This document shows positions 23,815 to 36,489 of a stretch of 64,000 nt of DNA, piece by piece. Position 1 is the first letter of the stretch, and the number at the start of each line of letters is the position of its first letter. The position numbers were made by a program, and so were the translations under genes. The DNA comes from Camarhynchus parvulus (Eukaryota > Chordata > Aves > Passeriformes > Thraupidae). The stretch covers positions 1,552,501 through 1,616,500 of the forward strand of contig NC_044574.1 in assembly GCF_901933205.1 (NCBI RefSeq), read 5' to 3'. A model generated the notes under the pieces. That model ran no database searches, was not told the origin of the DNA, and saw nothing but the letters and a program-made list of their open reading frames with translations.

Positions 23815-26718
23815 CTCATGTCTTCCATGATCTTCCATCGGCCTGGAAAAGGCTTCCTCATCCACGGATTCGTGTCAAAAATCCACCCCAAAACCTCCCT
23901 CCGGTGCTGCCTCCCATCCCTTCCCGACTCCCAAAAAGCTCCTGTCTCCCTTTCGGCTTCCAAAGATTTGGGCAGGAATTGCCTCTGGAAGCAAATCCGC
24001 TCCAGGCCCGTGGAACTTCCCGTTTAATGAGGAACCGTCTCCGTTAGGATCGGGAATTGCTTCCAGTTCTTCCCATCCCAGCAGCTGTGGAGCTTCCCAG
24101 TGGCCGCCACCTGCCCGGTGCAGCTGCTCCGACACCTCCACCCCTGGATGGGGAGCCAACAGCTGGAAAACATCAGGGATTTACAGTCAGGAATAAGAGG
24201 GGAAACTCCTTCCATAAAAATACTTGGAGGTGATCTGGGCTCTTTCAAGTGGCTGATGCGGAAAGCATCGGGTTTTTTAGGGATTTTTATCCCGGTTTCT
24301 GGGAAGATTGGAGGGTCTGGGAGCTGGGATGGCGGTGGGAAGTGCCCATCGCCATCCCGCTCTATCCTGTATCCCTGGAAAAACAGCAGGGAGAGACCAG
24401 GGGAATTTTGGGAGGTTGAAATTCCTTAGTTTGGGAGTCCAAAAATGAAGAGAGGAATAGGGAAAACTTGGGAAAGGAGATGTTGCTCCTGGAGTATCCC
24501 GAGGGTAGGATCTAACCCAAGAGATTTTTGGAAGTTGTGGGAGAAACTTCCCTGCTAAAATTCAGCCCGAATTTTAATGGAGATTCCGCTTTTCCAAAGA
24601 TTTTTCCCAAGCCAAAGCTTTTTCTGCATGGAACTGAGGCCTTGGAGAGCCCGGGGGATGTTCCAGGTGCCGCTGGCTCTGGGAAATCGGGATTTCTCCA
24701 GGAATTTTCTCTTGGAAACTTCCATAGGCAAAGGGACAAGTTTAGAGCTCGGTTTTCCAGGTGAGGAAAGAGAATTCCTGCACATTCCCAAGACATCCCG
24801 GGGCAGAGGGAGAAGCTGAGGAGGTTTTTTTGTCTGTCCTGGATTCCATTTCATCCTTAAAATTCAGGAACAAAGGAAATTCCTTGCTCCTCTCCTTCAC
24901 CTCCAGGATGGTTGAATTTCGGGAACATCCCAAGCCTTGCATCCACAGATTTGGGGGTGGATTTAGGGATGTATTCCCAAATTTCCCCATCCAGCTGCAG
25001 GCCAATGCGGGACTGGAAGCTGGAACATCGGGAAAAGCTTTTCTTGGAATTAAAGATTCCCTGGATCTGAGTTGCCTGCAGGCATCTGGCAACTCCAACT
25101 CCAAGGTCTAAAACTGGAGGAAAATTCCGGGAAAAACAGTGGGATGAGGGGGTGTAAATTCCTTTTTTCTTTCTTTTCTTTTCTTTTCTTTTCTTTTCTT
25201 TTCTTTTCTTTTCTTTTCTTTTCTTTTCTTTTCTTTTCTTTTCTTTTCTTTTCTTTTCTTTTCTTTTCTTTTCTTTTCTTTTCTTTTCTTTTCTTTTCTT
25301 TTCTTTTCTTTTCTTTCTTTTCTTTTTCTTTTTTTTCTTTTCTTTTTTCTTTTCTTTTCTTTTTTTTTTTCTTTTCCTTTTTTTTTCTTTTCTTTTTCTT
25401 TTCTTTCCTTTTCTTTTTCCTTTCCTTTCCTTTCCTTTCCTTTCCTTTCCTTTCCTTTCCTTTCCTTTCCTTTCCTTTCCTTTCCTTTCCTTTCCTTTCC
25501 TTTCCTTTCCTTTCCTTTCCTTTCCTTTCCTTTCCTTTCCTTTCCTTTCCTTTCCTTTCCTTTCCTTTCTTTCCCTGTTTTCTTCTTTCCCTTCTTTCTG
25601 TTCCATCTACCAGCTTTATTCCTGGGTTTTCCCAGCCTGCTCCTGCTTTCTGATGCACAGATGGGATCTGGAGCAGAATCCCAAGAAAAAATTTGGGATG
25701 TGACAAAATCAGGGGCTCGATGTTGGAATTTTTGGCGTCCCTTAATTTGGATCCCAGTGGGAATGAGGGTGATGGGAGAAAATAAAGGAATTTTGGGAGC
25801 TGATAAATCTGCCAGAGAATTTATGGGATCTTTGAATCCTCGGCTCCCTCGGATCCAGATCAGGGATCCTGGAAAATCAATCAGCGGGAATATCAAATCC
25901 TAATGAGGCCTGGACTCGATCCCTGTTCTCCAAGTGGAATTTCCAGAGTTTGGCAGGGAATCAAAGCCCTTGGAAAACTGGGAAATGTGTGGAGATAGCG
26001 AAGGAGGATGGGCAGAGTCCCTGGGGCTCTGCTGCTGCTGCACCAGCCTTTGTGTTCCTGGTTTTTCCTTGGAAAATCCCTTAGGGATTCCACAATATCC
26101 TACTGGAAAGGATTTGCTCTGAGGAAAAACCTTGGATTTAGCAACTTCCTGCTTGGAATTCTCTGACCTGGTCAGGAAGAGGTGCTCAAATGTCCCTGCG
26201 TGACTTCGGAGCACAATTCCCAGGAGCTGTGCTTTTATTCCTAAGTTTTTTTTTGGGGACAAAATGGAGGGAATTTTATGGTGTAGAGGATGAGGGACTG
26301 AGATTCCTTGGAATGTTCGGCTGGAGGGAAGACTCATTGGTATCTGGAGCTTCTCTGGGGGGCAGCTCCAATTTCTAGGATCGGGGTGACCTGCAGGAGG
26401 TGGATGCTGGAATATCCCGAAGGAGCCGTGCACCTCTCCTGGAGCTTCCCATTGTATCCAAACTTCCAGCCTTGCTTGGAAATGATCCCAAACCCTGAGA
26501 TCCCGCTTTTCCCAACACCTCCCCAGAGCGGGCTCCCAGTCCTGAAGGATCTGGACGCTTCCAGAACTGGAGTTTTCCCATAAATTCACCTTGGGATTCC
26601 AACCAAGTGGAAATTCCCAGGAGGAGCAGCAGTTCAGGGTTTTCAGGAGCCTTTGGAGCAGGGAATGCCGCTCCTGGATTTCTGTGGGAATGGTCCGTGT
26701 GGGAGGATCTTTGGATGT
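23815..26718. other. Intergenic DNA with a long pyrimidine array
   Basis: It holds the CTTTT/TTTCC array at 25159-25575. The very long Lys/Glu/Arg frames on the minus strand are that array, not a protein. Confidence 0.55.
25159..25575. repeat. Compound pentanucleotide array (CTTTT)n-(TTTCC)n
   Basis: About 28 copies of CTTTT (25170-25312), a degenerate T-rich middle (25313-25417), then about 30 copies of TTTCC (25418-25568). It is a 400 bp uninterrupted pyrimidine strand with its complement all purine. Confidence 0.97.
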
Positions 26719-27153
26719 CCCTTGTCCCCAGTCCCTCTCCAGCTCTCCTGCAGCCCCTTCAGGCCCTGCCAGGGGCTCTGAGCTCTGCCTGGAGCCTTCC
26801 CTTCTCCAGGGGAGCATTCCCAGCTCTGCCAGCCTGGCTCCAGAGCAGAGGGGCTCCAGAATCCTGGAATTATTTGGTTTAGAAGTGACCTTAAATCCCA
26901 TCCCTCCTCATCAGGTGTCCTAGGGAAGCCTCCCACTGTCCCAGGTGGATCCAAGCCCCAGTGTCCAACCTGGCCTGGGACACTGCCAGGGATCCAGGCG
27001 TAGCCCCAGCAAATCTGGGAATTCCAGCCCAGCCAGGAATGCCTTATTCCCAAGATGCCAGCCCAATCTCCCCTTTCCCAGTGGGAGCCATTCCCTGGCT
27101 CCTGTCCCTGCAGGCCTTGTCCCCAGTCCCTCTCCAGCTCTCCTGGAGCCCCT
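26719..27153 (-). mobile_element. Composite CR1 with the shared junction
   Basis: On the minus strand a young body and tail (27153-26885) are followed at GATTCTGGAGCCCC by a second body that stops at TTGTCC (26719), so the second tail is lost. A TTATTCC insertion lies near 27045. Confidence 0.84.
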
Positions 27154-29357
27154 GGAATTTGCTGTGCCCTTTGGCAGCCGCAACTTCCCGCCGGAATGGG
27201 AGCATCCTGGCTCTGCTCCCTCTGGAATCTGGAGACCAATCCCTCCCTCATCCCTGAATTTTTCAGGGATGATGTGACCCCACTTCCCATTATCCCAAAC
27301 CTCACGGAGCACCTTCCCACATTCCCTGGAGAATTCCCAGCCCAGGAGCTGTAACAGCAAGGAGCTGGGAATGATCCCAATCCAACTATGGAGCAGTTCC
27401 CTATGGATTCCCTGTCCTTCATCCCACCTGGATCTGTTCCTACCTGATCCCATCCACAGGAAATTCTTCGGGAGCTTCCATTTGGAATGAGCCTGTGGAA
27501 TCCGGGCTGCTTTTCCTGCTCCTCCAGGTCACTTCTTCATGTTCCTGGCCAGTGTTCCTAATTTCTAGAATGCTCCAAATCCACTGGAATTCCCAAATTC
27601 AGCAAGGGCTCCGAACATTCCCTGCTAAGGAAGAGCAGATCCAGGGAGAGCAGCTGGATCTGAGGAGGGATAAAGCAGGCGAGGAATAAAATCATGGAAT
27701 CACTGAGGAGGGAAAAGGCCCAAATCCGGTCCATGGGCTGGGAAGAGAAATGTGGGGTACTCTGAATGGCTGGGAAAGGATCCTGGGACAGGGATCAGGA
27801 AAAGGGCATGGAAACGAGGAACTGGGGCTTTTGGGAAAGCCGAGGGCTGGAAAGAGGAACTTAGGATGATCTTGGGATGAAAGGAATTGGATAAATCCCT
27901 GGAAAAATATTCCTCGGATGGATCCACACTTGGATAAACCTTTGGGAGGGCTCAGAAAATCTTTCCTATGGAGCTGGGATTCCAGAGGGAACGGGAAAAG
28001 CTCAGGGATCCTCCATCATCCCTTCCCAAAGAAATTCTTTGGAAAACACTTTCAAAAAATCCACTGAATGGTCCCCAAATATTTGAGCCATTGGGAAAAT
28101 TGACCGGATCCCACTTTTTTCAAATTCCTCTTTTCCCTGAGGAAAATCTCCTCTCCTTTCTTTTTTTAGATCCTTCTTCCCTTTAATTCCTCAGAAAGAG
28201 CCAAGTGGAAATTATGGGATGTCTCCACAATGGAAAGGGAATCCCTGGAAACGCTCTGAGGGATCCGAGCACTCGGCATTCCATGGGGACCTGTCCCTGG
28301 CAATTCCCTGACATTGGATCCGTGATCCCACTTCCCAGACTCAGCGGGGAATGGGAATTTCTCCTTGGAATCCTCTTGGTGCCAGTCGTCCCGTGGGGAG
28401 GAAATTTTTCAGGATTTTCCAGGATTCCCCTCTCCCATCCAAAAGCTTTAGAGCCTTTTTCCAGCACAGCTAAAAAAACTGGGAATGTCCTTGGAATGGA
28501 AATCTTACAGGGAATATGGGAAGGGGGTCCTTGAAGGGGTGGAGGCATTTTCCAGGAATATCGGGATAAAGTTTTTTTGGGAGTCTCGGGTGACAGGGAC
28601 CGGGAAGGAGCTCCAGCTGTTCCAGGTGGGATATCATCGTGGAAAAACTTGGAATGGAAGATTAAGGATTCGACTGATTCCGGCCTCATCTGCAATGGGA
28701 GAGCTCCCTCTGGCGCCGCCGGGAATTCTCGCTTTTCCCGGTTTTCCTCCTTTTCCTCCCGCTCTTTTCCAGGAAAATCACTTTTGCTGCTTCAGAGGGA
28801 AGGGCAAAGCTCATTCTGATTCTTTTCCAGAGTCAGAAAAATCCACTTCCTCGTTGGAATATCCCAAATATCCACGGATACCCCAAGAGAGGCTGAAACT
28901 CTGAAACCCAAAATCCCAAATCCTGAAATCTGAGGGAAATATTCCCTGGGAAAGCAGGGCAGTGATCCCCACCCCAGAGAGTGTTATGGAATTCTGTGCC
29001 TGGAATCCACCCAGGGAATTTCATCTATGTCCAGTGGAACAGGAGCCCGAGTTGGGAAATATCCCAGTACCAAATCCAGGATCCTGCTTTTTTTTCATCC
29101 CAGTCCTTTTCCAACAGGAGCTGGAGTTTTTCCTTCTGGAAAATGGAGGAAAAGCTCCAGGAGGATTTTTGGGATGCAGCAGTTCCTGAGCTGCTTCCAC
29201 AGACACGGGATCATCTCCAAGGACAACCTGTGGATTGAGGAGATTCCTGTCCTATGAATGAGGAATTATCCAAGACTTTTTGGGATGCAGGGACAAGAGA
29301 AGTGTCCAGCTAAAGATGTTCTCTGAGGATTCCAGGGAAAACCTGGAGCCTTTTCCA
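27154..29357. other. Intergenic DNA, no gene seen
   Basis: 2.2 kb without a clear CR1 or tandem array; only the window's usual GGAAT/ATCCC-rich composition. Confidence 0.5.
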
Positions 29358-29638
29358 GGGTCTGGAGGGGCTCCAGGAGAGCAGGAGAGGGACTGGGGAC
29401 AAGGCCTGCAGGGACAGGAGCCAGGGAATGGCTCCCACTGGGAAAGGGGAGATTGGGCTGGCATCTTGGCAAGGAATTCCTGGCTGGGCTGGAATTCCCA
29501 GATTTGCTGGGGCTGCCCCTGGATCCCTGGCAGTGCCCAAGGCCAGGTTGGATCCACCTGGGACAGTGGGATGTGTCCCTGGATGGGATTTAAATTCCCT
29601 TCCCACCCAAAGCACTCCAAAATTCCATGATTCCATGA
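29358..29638 (+). mobile_element. CR1 3' fragment, GGCATCTTGG variant
   Basis: It runs from GGAGGGGCTCCAGGAGAGC to a tail of two ATTCCATG units. The CATGGATGGGG part of the tail is shortened to CCCTGGATGGG. Confidence 0.87.
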
Positions 29639-30224
29639 AAGGTTTTTCCCTCCTGCAGTTCCCCCTCAGAACATTCATGGGAATTATCCCATTCCTGTCT
29701 CTTTAGATCCCAGTCCCATCCGTAGCCATAATCATGGAATTTGTTCTCATCCAGTGCATTTCTCCCTGCCCAGGTTAAACAGGAATCTGGATTTTTCCAA
29801 GATCCCTCCGAGAACTCCATTCCCTGGACCTGTCCAAAATTCCTTATTTTTCCATTTGCTTTTGTAATCAGGAGAAACCTAATTCACAAATAATAACTTA
29901 AAAGTCATAATAATAATAATAAAAGCTGAAACAAACAAACAACAAAATCCGGTGGGAATTCTCAAATCCTCCTTTGCCAGGTTGGTTTTGGGAGGGAAGA
30001 TGGAATTTTATGGGATGGAGCCGTTCCCTTCCACATCTGGGATGCATCCATCCCTGCAGCTCCCCTGTTGGAGCGCCTCTGATCTCTGTGGCCTCCCAAG
30101 CCCCTTTCCCGGCTATTTTAGGAGGGAATGTTTTGTCCAGCACCCCCACAGAGCCTTTCTGGGAAGAGGAGGGTATAACCCAGGGCTTTGGAGGCATGGA
30201 AAAGTGAAGGCAGAGCTCGGGATG
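29639..30224. other. Intergenic DNA, no gene seen
   Basis: A short ATA/AAC-rich patch at 29885-29945; nothing else. Confidence 0.5.
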
Positions 30225-30600
30225 CATGGAACCGTGGAATGGTTTGGGTGGGAAGGGATCTTAAAGACCTTTGAATTCCAATGGGATGTGCAGGGATGCC
30301 TCCCACTGTCCCAGGTGGATCCAGCCTGGCCTTGGGCACTGCCAGGGATCCAGGGGCAGCCCCAGCAAATCTGGGAATTCCAGCCCAGCCAGGAATTCCT
30401 TGCCAAGATGCCAGCCCAATCTCCCCTTTCCCAGTGGGAGCCATTCCCTGGCTCCTGTCCCTGCAGGCCTTGTCCCCAGTCCCTCTCCAGCTCTCCTGGA
30501 GCCCCTCCAGGCACTCTGAGGATTCCCTGGAATTTTCCCTTCTCCAGGGGAACATTCCCAGCTCTCCCAGAGCAGAAGGACTCCAGAATCCTGGAATGGA
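30225..30600 (-). mobile_element. CR1 3' fragment ending at the composite junction
   Basis: Full young body. On the minus strand it starts at the GATTCTGGAGTCC junction sequence with no preceding tail, so the composite is cut exactly there. CAAGATGCC variant. Confidence 0.86.
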
Positions 30601-30884
30601 AATAAAAGGAACCCAAAAGAAATCACCAAAAAGAGGGACACTGGAATGCTGTCACAGTTGGAGAAAAAGGGAATCTTTCCCCCTGGAGCTGAGCAGAAGC
30701 TGATGAGAACCAAATTCCTCTTGGTAACGAATTTAAGGGATAAATTGTAGGGAAGCAAAAGGCCTGGATGTGCTGAGGGAGATTTTGTGGGAAGAACTGA
30801 TGGGATAACTCTGGGTGATCCAAGGTGGGCTGGACAGAACATTCCAACCGCTGGAAAAACACCCGACCTCCCCCTTGCCTTCAA

Positions 30885-31055
30885 CACTCCCTTCTCCAGG
30901 GGAACATTCCCAGTATTCCCAGCCTGGCTGCAGAGCAGAGGGGCTCCAGAATCCCAGAATGGTTTGGGCCTTAAATCCCTTCCCATTTCCCATGTTCAGG
31001 GACACCTGCCACTATCCCAGGTTTTTCCAAGTCTTATCCAACCTTGGGTGGTTGT
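30885..31055 (-). mobile_element. CR1 composite junction fragment
   Basis: On the minus strand a tail (31055-30955) joins the first 60 bp of a body (GGAGCCCCTCTGCTC to CCCTGGAGAAGGG). The rest of the body is missing. Another instance of the same junction. Confidence 0.78.
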
Positions 31056-31876
31056 TCCTCCAGTTAAAATCCAAGGAAAACATAGACACTGCAGTCCCAT
31101 GGAAATCCCGGCTCTGAGGTGGGTGTGAGCTCCCCAAAATGCTGCATCCCTGCCCTGCAGGGACCATCTCTGCTCCTGGAAGGAAAAATCCCAAATTCCC
31201 AAAATCCACACCAACCTGATGCCAGCAAATCCCAGAGGAGCTGCTCCAGAGCTGGTGGAGTTCAGGACAACATTCCGGGGTAATTCTGAGGTTAGGGGTT
31301 TGTTTACTTACTTTTAGCTCCATCCCAGAAAAACATTTCCTGGAATTCGGAGGGAATTCTGCTCAGCTGTCCCTGTGCTCTGTCGGAAAACAGCGATTCC
31401 AGGGCCTCCTTAAAGCCAGAAAGGAAATCCGTGGAGGAAAAAGTGAGGAATGACGGCTTTGATATCTACTCCCAGTCCCACCTCCCCAGGTGAGGGGAAG
31501 GTTAGACTTCCTCTTTGTGGCTGGAAAATCCCGGGGTGTTGTGGGAATTTGAATTCCACGTCTTTGGAGCCGACTTTGGCATCGGGATGGGCCGTTCCAA
31601 GGAGGAATTTCGCAGGTGTCAGGGAGCAGCTCATGGAATTTCCATGCAGGGCAGTGCGGGGTTAGGCCTGGCTTTGGGCTGGGTCTAGATCCCACCCCAG
31701 TCCAGCCAGAATGGGTGGGAAAGGGGGAATAAAAAAGGAATGCGCTCCACTTGGAATTCCGGGAGGGAATAAATCTCCTTTCATTTTCCCAGGGGCAGGA
31801 GCCGTTAACCATGAGGACAGGAGGGATTGGGATCAGATCCCGTGCGGGATCCAACTGGAAACAACTGGACAAGGGA
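31056..31876. other. Intergenic DNA, no gene seen
   Basis: No array or coding signature recognised. Confidence 0.5.
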
Positions 31877-32115
31877 TGGAGGGACAGGAGCCAGGGAATG
31901 GCTCCCACTGGAAAAGGGGAGATTGGGCTGGGACCTTGGCAAGGAATTCCTGGCTGGGCTGGAATTCCCAGATTTGCTGGGGCTGCCCCTGGATCCCTGG
32001 CAGTGCCCAAGGCCAGGTTGGGATGGACTTGGATCCACCTGGGATAGTGGAAGTTGTCCCAGGGTGCAACTGGCTGAGCTTTAAATGCATCCCATCCTAA
32101 ATTTTCCTGGGATTC
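31877..32115 (+). mobile_element. CR1 3' fragment, GGGACCTTGG variant
   Basis: 5'-truncated at GGAGGGACAGGAGCC. It has an extra ATGGACT before GGATCC and a diverged tail (GCTTTAAATGC, CCTGGGATTCTG). Confidence 0.85.
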
Positions 32116-33110
32116 TGCGAAAACAGGGATATTTTTGCGCCCCCACATCTGCCCCCGGTGCTGCCTTGTGCAGCTGCTCCGAGAGGAAAATTCCGGATCC
32201 TTTTTGTGCCGGAGGCAGCGGAGAAGCCACAATTCCCTCCTTCCCCTGCCTCACCTGGCTGAGCCTCCCAAGGGCCTGGAGAGCCTCCTGGAAAAACCAC
32301 TTGGGAATTAATTCCGTGCGCTAACGAGCTGACCTTTATTCCACAACAATTCCCGAGCTAATTGCGCTCATTCCCTCTTCCCGAGGCATTGACAAACACG
32401 TCAGAGGAGCCGCTTTTCCTACGGATCAAGAGGGAAAATGGGAAGAAACCTCCAATCAAGGACTTTTCATCCCAGCTCGGGGCAGGATGTCTGAGCTCCG
32501 TGGGTGTGTTTCAAGGGCTCTTCCATGCCCTGGATGGATTTGCATCCCATTTTCATGGGAAAAAAAGCAAGTCCCGGAAAATTTCAACAGGCTCCGAGCA
32601 CCTGTGAGTCCCTGAGAGCTTTTTTGTGCTCCATGGATTTATTTCTAGCCAACAGAACGAGGGCGGCTCGTTGAAATCCGCTCCGAGTGTTTCTCGCTCC
32701 AAAGTTTTCCCTCCCCGCTTCCCAGGGATGGATCTGGATTTTTGGGATGGGATGATGCTGAGAATGCTGCCCCACGGGGAGATGGGATGGGATGGGATGG
32801 GATGGGATGGGATGGGATGGGATGGGATGGGATAGGATGGGAAGGAATTGGGATGAAATGGGGTGGGATAAAATGAGATGGGGAGGAAATGCAATGGGAT
32901 GGGATGGGATGGGATGGGATGGGATGGGATGGGATGGGATGGGATGGGATGGGATGGGATGGGATGGGATGGACAGGTCCTGCTCCAGGGTGTGCACACA
33001 GCTCCAGCTCGATGTGGGAATTCTGGGATCCCCTGGATGTGCTGCTTCCTTTTCGGAGTTCAGCTACTGAGGGAGAATTTTCCTTTTTTTGCCTTTTTTC
33101 CCTTTTCATA
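32116..33110. other. Intergenic DNA with GGGAT array; possible conserved patch
   Basis: 32300-32420 is less repetitive (TGCGCTAACGAGCTGACC and neighbours) and could be a conserved non-coding element, but I cannot test that. The pentamer array is at 32781-32972. Confidence 0.4.
32781..32972. repeat. GGGAT pentanucleotide array in two blocks
   Basis: Block 1 at 32781-32833 and block 2 at 32894-32972 are nearly pure; the 60 bp between is degenerate. Four consecutive GGG tracts with 2-base loops meet the G-quadruplex pattern on the plus strand. Confidence 0.96.
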
Positions 33111-33279
33111 AAATCATGGGATGCTTCGGGTTGGGAAGGGGCTTTAAATCCCATCCCATTCCACCCAGTCCATGGGCAGGGACACCTCCCACTATCCCAG
33201 GTTGCTCCAAACCCCATCCAACCTGACCTTGGACACTTCCAGGGATGAGACATCCACAGCTTCTCTGGGAATGATCCAC
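33111..33279 (-). mobile_element. CR1 tail fragment, ordinary type
   Basis: It has GGTTGCTCCAAACCCCATCC and CATCCACAGCTTCTCTGGGA, matching ordinary avian CR1 rather than the young core. Confidence 0.82.
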
Positions 33280-34407
33280 CATGGATCCCAAAAAAACATT
33301 TTTTTCCCCAAAACCCCTTCCCCCCTCCCTGCCATTCCAAACCCGAGCCTTACCAAGAAAAAAAGGGATCCAAAATATTCCGACATCTCCATCCCTTCCC
33401 CGTGGCCACGGGATATGAGACAAACAGAAGCCAGACTGGGAACAACCAGGAAAACAAGGGAGGAATGTGGATTTTAGGGAAAACAAATGTTATTTGTTTA
33501 CCTTCCCCACCAATAAAATTCCCAACATGGAAATAATGAGGGGAGCTGGGAAATGAAATCGCTCGGAATCACCGAGCTCGTAAAAAATTATGAGCCCAGA
33601 AACAGAAGGATTGGAGGGAGAGGGAAAAAAAAAAAGGTGGAAAAACCAGAGGAGTTCTTGTCTTCAGCAGGATTTTTTTATTTGGGAATTAATGGGGGTC
33701 GCGTCAGGGCATGGAAATCCCATAAAGCGGAGCAGAGAGGGGAAAACTCTTCCTGAGGAAGAAGTGGAGCTGGATTGGGGGGAAAAAAGACAGGAAAAGG
33801 TTGTTGGGAAAGCTGAGGTTTTAGGCAAAAAAAAAAACCCTGAAATTCCAGAGAGGAGCACGGATAGAAAGAGGTCCTGGATTTTTAAATCCCAAATCTG
33901 GCAGGAATAGATGGAACCTGACCACACGGATTTTGTGCCAGAGATTCCGAGTTTTCCTAAGGATTGCAAGACTCCTGTCTGTCCTTCCCAGTGATTTTGG
34001 GATGAAATCTCGATTTTCCAGTGGAATTCCCGCACTTGGAAGTGCAGGAATGAGGACTGGGTGCTGTTGGGAATTCCCTTCTCAGGCCCAAAAATGGGAT
34101 ATGGATCCACAACTCCTGGAGGGAAAGCTGGAAAGTTGGAAGAGGTGGAAAATCCTTTGATTTCCAGCATTTCCACCTAAATTTTTGTTGGGATTTAGGA
34201 TTTTTGGGGGGGGGTTTTGGTTGGGATTTTTTTCTTCCGTGCAGGAATGTGAAGATTCCAAATCCACCCCAAGCTCCATCAGCGCTCCCAAAAAGCCTTT
34301 TCCAGAGACCAGCTTCTCCCAAGGCTCCTCGTGGATATTTTAGGAGCAAAGACCGGGATTCAGAACAGGTGCCCAGGGACTGCTCCAGGGTTTTTTTTAG
34401 GAGCAGG
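33280..34407. other. Intergenic DNA, no gene seen
   Basis: Several A runs (33629, 33829) and a G run (34207); no coding evidence. Confidence 0.5.
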
Positions 34408-34782
34408 ATGATCGGAGGGATGGAGCAGCTCTGCTGGGAGAAAGGCTGGGAGAGCTGGGAATGTTCCCCTGGAGAAGGGAAAATCCAGGGAATCCTCAGA
34501 GTGCCTGCAGGGGCTCCAGGAGAGCTGGAGAGGGACTGGGGACAAGGCCTGCAGGGACAGGAGCCAGGGAATGGCTCCCACTGGGAAAGGGGAGATTGGG
34601 CTGGCATCTTGGCAAGGAATTCCTGGCTGGGCTGGAATTCCCAGATTTGCTGGGGCTGCCCCTGGATCCCTGGCAGTGCCCAAGGCCAGGTTGGATCCAC
34701 CTGGGACAGTGGGAGGTGTTCCTGGATGGAACAGGTTGAGCTTTTAAGTCCTTCCCATTCCAAACCATTCCATGATCCCAGT
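34408..34782 (+). mobile_element. CR1 3' fragment, GGCATCTTGG variant
   Basis: It begins at GATCGGAGGGATGGAGCAGC, beyond the usual truncation point. The tail ends in ATTCCATGATCC after a shortened CCTGGATGGAAC segment. Confidence 0.87.
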
Positions 34783-36015
34783 TTTTTTTTCTCCTGGGAT
34801 GAAAGAACCTCTCCAGAGGTGGGAATGTCACCAGGGAGCTGCTCCTGCTCCCAGAATCTGGATGCTCTGGATCTGGTGAGCTCCCTGTGACTCTCCCCAA
34901 CCCAATTGGGGTGAATCCCTTTCCAGGGGCTGGAGAAGGACCCATGGAATGAATTCCCAGTGGGAATCTGACCCATGGAGGTGGAAAACCTGTGAAACCA
35001 CCTGGGTTTTGGCGCTTTTTTGGGACTAATTTCCAAAAAATCCTTCCCAATATCCCACCCAACCCTGTTTTCCAGCAATGGGAAGCCATTCCCAACTTTC
35101 CTGCCCCTCACTGGTTACAATCCCATAAAATCAGCTCTTTTCCCAGAAAGCTGCACATTCCACCTGAATCCGGACACAAAGATCCTTTCCCACGCTGGAT
35201 CATATCCCATCTTCCCAAAAATCTGCTTCTGGGTGCCCCTTTCCCGGTTTTCACACCAAGGAAGCGCCCTGGAATTCCAGGGGATTTGCCTGGACAAATT
35301 TCCCACGTAGTTAAACAAATCCCATCCTGGATTTTTCCCCAGAGCACAGCGCTCCATCAGCAGGCCCCACAATGCCATTTTTCCAAGGAAAAATCCTGGA
35401 TTTCATCCCACCGCCAGAATTCAACCTCACTTTAAGTGGCTTCCAGCAAAAACCAGGAATAGGAGAGGCGGATTTTCAATCCCTTTGGGAACAACCCGGC
35501 TCAGGGTTATCTCCTGCTGGAATTTCTCCCCTTCCCTGCTCCAAGGAGCGCAGAATTCCCTCCTTTCCCTCCCTCTGGAAGAGCGGCTCAGTCTCCTTTT
35601 CCACCACTTCTATTTTTAAGCCTCCCGAGGCTAAGGAATAAAATCCCAGCTGGAAAACTGGGAGAGAAGGAGCCAAGCAGACTTTGGGCTCCAATTTAGG
35701 CAGGAAAAACCCCTTGGAAATTGATTCCAGACCCGGAGCGACCGGGATGAGGGAACAGCTGCCACCACCCTGGCCCCGAGTGCATCCAGATGTGCCACCA
35801 TCCCCCCCTTCCCTCACACTTCCCACCCTCCCTGTGCTCCCAGAGCCAGAAAAAAACTGGGAATAGCCGTGCTGACAAGATGGATGGGTTGCTGCTGCTT
35901 CCCAGCCTCTGGAGAAGTGATATTTTTGGGAGCCGGGAATGTCCTGACGGCTCGGGGTTGTGATGTCACCGTCAGCTGATGGATTCCGGCTTCCAGGAGT
36001 TCAGGAGGGCAGGTT
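34783..36015. other. Intergenic DNA, no gene seen
   Basis: No array or recognisable exon. TGATGTCACCGTCAGCTGATGG near 35960 resembles a CRE/E-box cluster but stands alone. Confidence 0.45.
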
Positions 36016-36112
36016 GGAAAAGGCTTGGAGCAATCTGGGAGAGCAGAAGGTGTCCCATGGAATGGGGTGGGATTTAAGGACCCTTCCCACCCAGCCCATT
36101 CTGGGATTTTAG
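36016..36112 (+). mobile_element. CR1 tail fragment
   Basis: Only about 100 bp (CAGAAGGTGTCCCATGG, GATTTAAGGACCC, CCCATTCTGGG). It faces the minus-strand copy at 36257. Confidence 0.7.
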
Positions 36113-36256
36113 GGTTCTTTGGTTTTCCCAAATTTCCCTGCGGATGGTGCTGAATGATCCCTGGGAAGCCACCTTGGATCGCATCCTGCTGTTCCCTCTG
36201 GGAGCACCTGAAGCCCCTTCCAGGTGTGGAATTCTACAGCTGGGAGAGCTCTGACT

Positions 36257-36489
36257 TGGAATTTTGGAAAATTTTTGATGGGAAGGGACCTTAAATCCCA
36301 GAGATCCAACCCTATCCATGGGCAGGGACACCTCCCACCATCCCAGGTGGATCCAAGCCCCAATGTCCAACCTGGCCTTGGGCACTGCCAGGGATGCAGG
36401 GGCAGCCCCAGCAAATCTGGGAATTCCAGCCCAGCCAGGAATTCCTTGCCAAGATCCCAGCCCAATCTCCCCTTTCCCAGTGGGAACCA
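36257..36489 (-). mobile_element. CR1 3' fragment, GATCCC variant
   Basis: The young core stops abruptly at CCCAGTGGGAACCACTCC. The tail has lost its ATTCCATG units. Confidence 0.83.

Noticed and set aside
25050..25896. Long Lys/Arg/Glu-rich minus-strand ORFs
   Set aside because: A direct translation of the pentanucleotide array; no start context or domain outside it.
32781..32972. Interstitial telomere repeat
   Set aside because: The unit is GGGAT, not TTAGGG.
33957..35111. 384-residue minus-strand ORF
   Set aside because: Its central third is antisense CR1 and the flanks show no homology.
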